This document shows positions 5,376 to 5,390 of a DNA stretch of 5,390 bases, piece by piece (the first letter of the stretch is position 1; each line of letters opens with the position of its first letter). Made by a program: the position numbers and the translations under genes. The stretch comes from Intestinibacillus sp050255995. Lineage in GTDB: Bacteria; Bacillota; Clostridia; Oscillospirales; Butyricicoccaceae. Below the pieces are notes generated by a model. It did not search any database. It saw nothing but the letters and a program-made list of their open reading frames with translations, and was not told the DNA's origin. Location of the stretch: positions 1 through 5,390 of the forward strand of contig JBFWIM010000111.1 in the NCBI GenBank assembly GCA_050255995.1, read 5' to 3'.

Positions 5376-5390
5376 AAAAAGCCCCGTAAT
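5376..5390. other. Possible half of a terminator cut by the window edge
   Basis: The plus strand ends AAAAAGCCCCGTAAT. Read on the minus strand this is a GC-rich arm followed by five Ts, as in a terminator for a minus-strand gene arriving from the right. The other arm would be outside the window. The stretch 5289-5375 contains only a small CGCCT/AGGCG hairpin (5310-5322); I see no gene in it. Confidence 0.3.

Overview
The window looks like chromosome of a GC-rich, spore-forming, motile anaerobe of the Clostridia (Oscillospiraceae/Ruminococcaceae-like is my best guess). The reasons are two sporulation genes (a spoVT relative and spoVAC), a chemoreceptor, an energy-coupling-factor (ECF) vitamin-uptake S component, and sigma-A style promoters with strong purine-rich ribosome sites. 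There is no transposase, phage gene, CRISPR array, tRNA or rRNA.

Layout: 1-162 is the C-terminal end of an unidentified protein, followed by a large palindromic hairpin (187-233). 269-2404 (minus) is a complete methyl-accepting chemotaxis receptor with a dCache sensor domain. A 148-base divergent gap leads to 2553-3098 (plus), a SpoVT-like protein. Its C-terminal GAF domain and the second half of its AbrB-type DNA-binding domain are well conserved, but the first ~28 residues, which carry the DNA-contacting arginines, are replaced by unrelated sequence. A hairpin and a good sigma-A promoter precede truA (3239-3985, plus), the tRNA pseudouridine synthase. A bidirectional terminator separates truA from a convergent ECF S-component gene (4037-4618, minus). 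Divergent from that is spoVAC (4795-5238, plus), a spore dipicolinic-acid channel protein, closed by a strong terminator. The last ~100 bases hold no gene I can support.

Most of the genes look like single transcription units, with their own promoters, ribosome sites or terminators. They do not form one pathway: taxis, sporulation control, tRNA modification, vitamin uptake and spore DPA transport sit side by side. I do not see a clearly new multi-gene system. The observation most worth checking is the spoVT-like gene. Its unrelated 5' end contains a near-consensus promoter whose predicted start lies downstream of every in-frame ATG near the 5' end, and a perfect 19-base inverted repeat lies just before homology resumes. 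This fits a rearrangement product, a pseudogene, or a GAF-only derivative of SpoVT.
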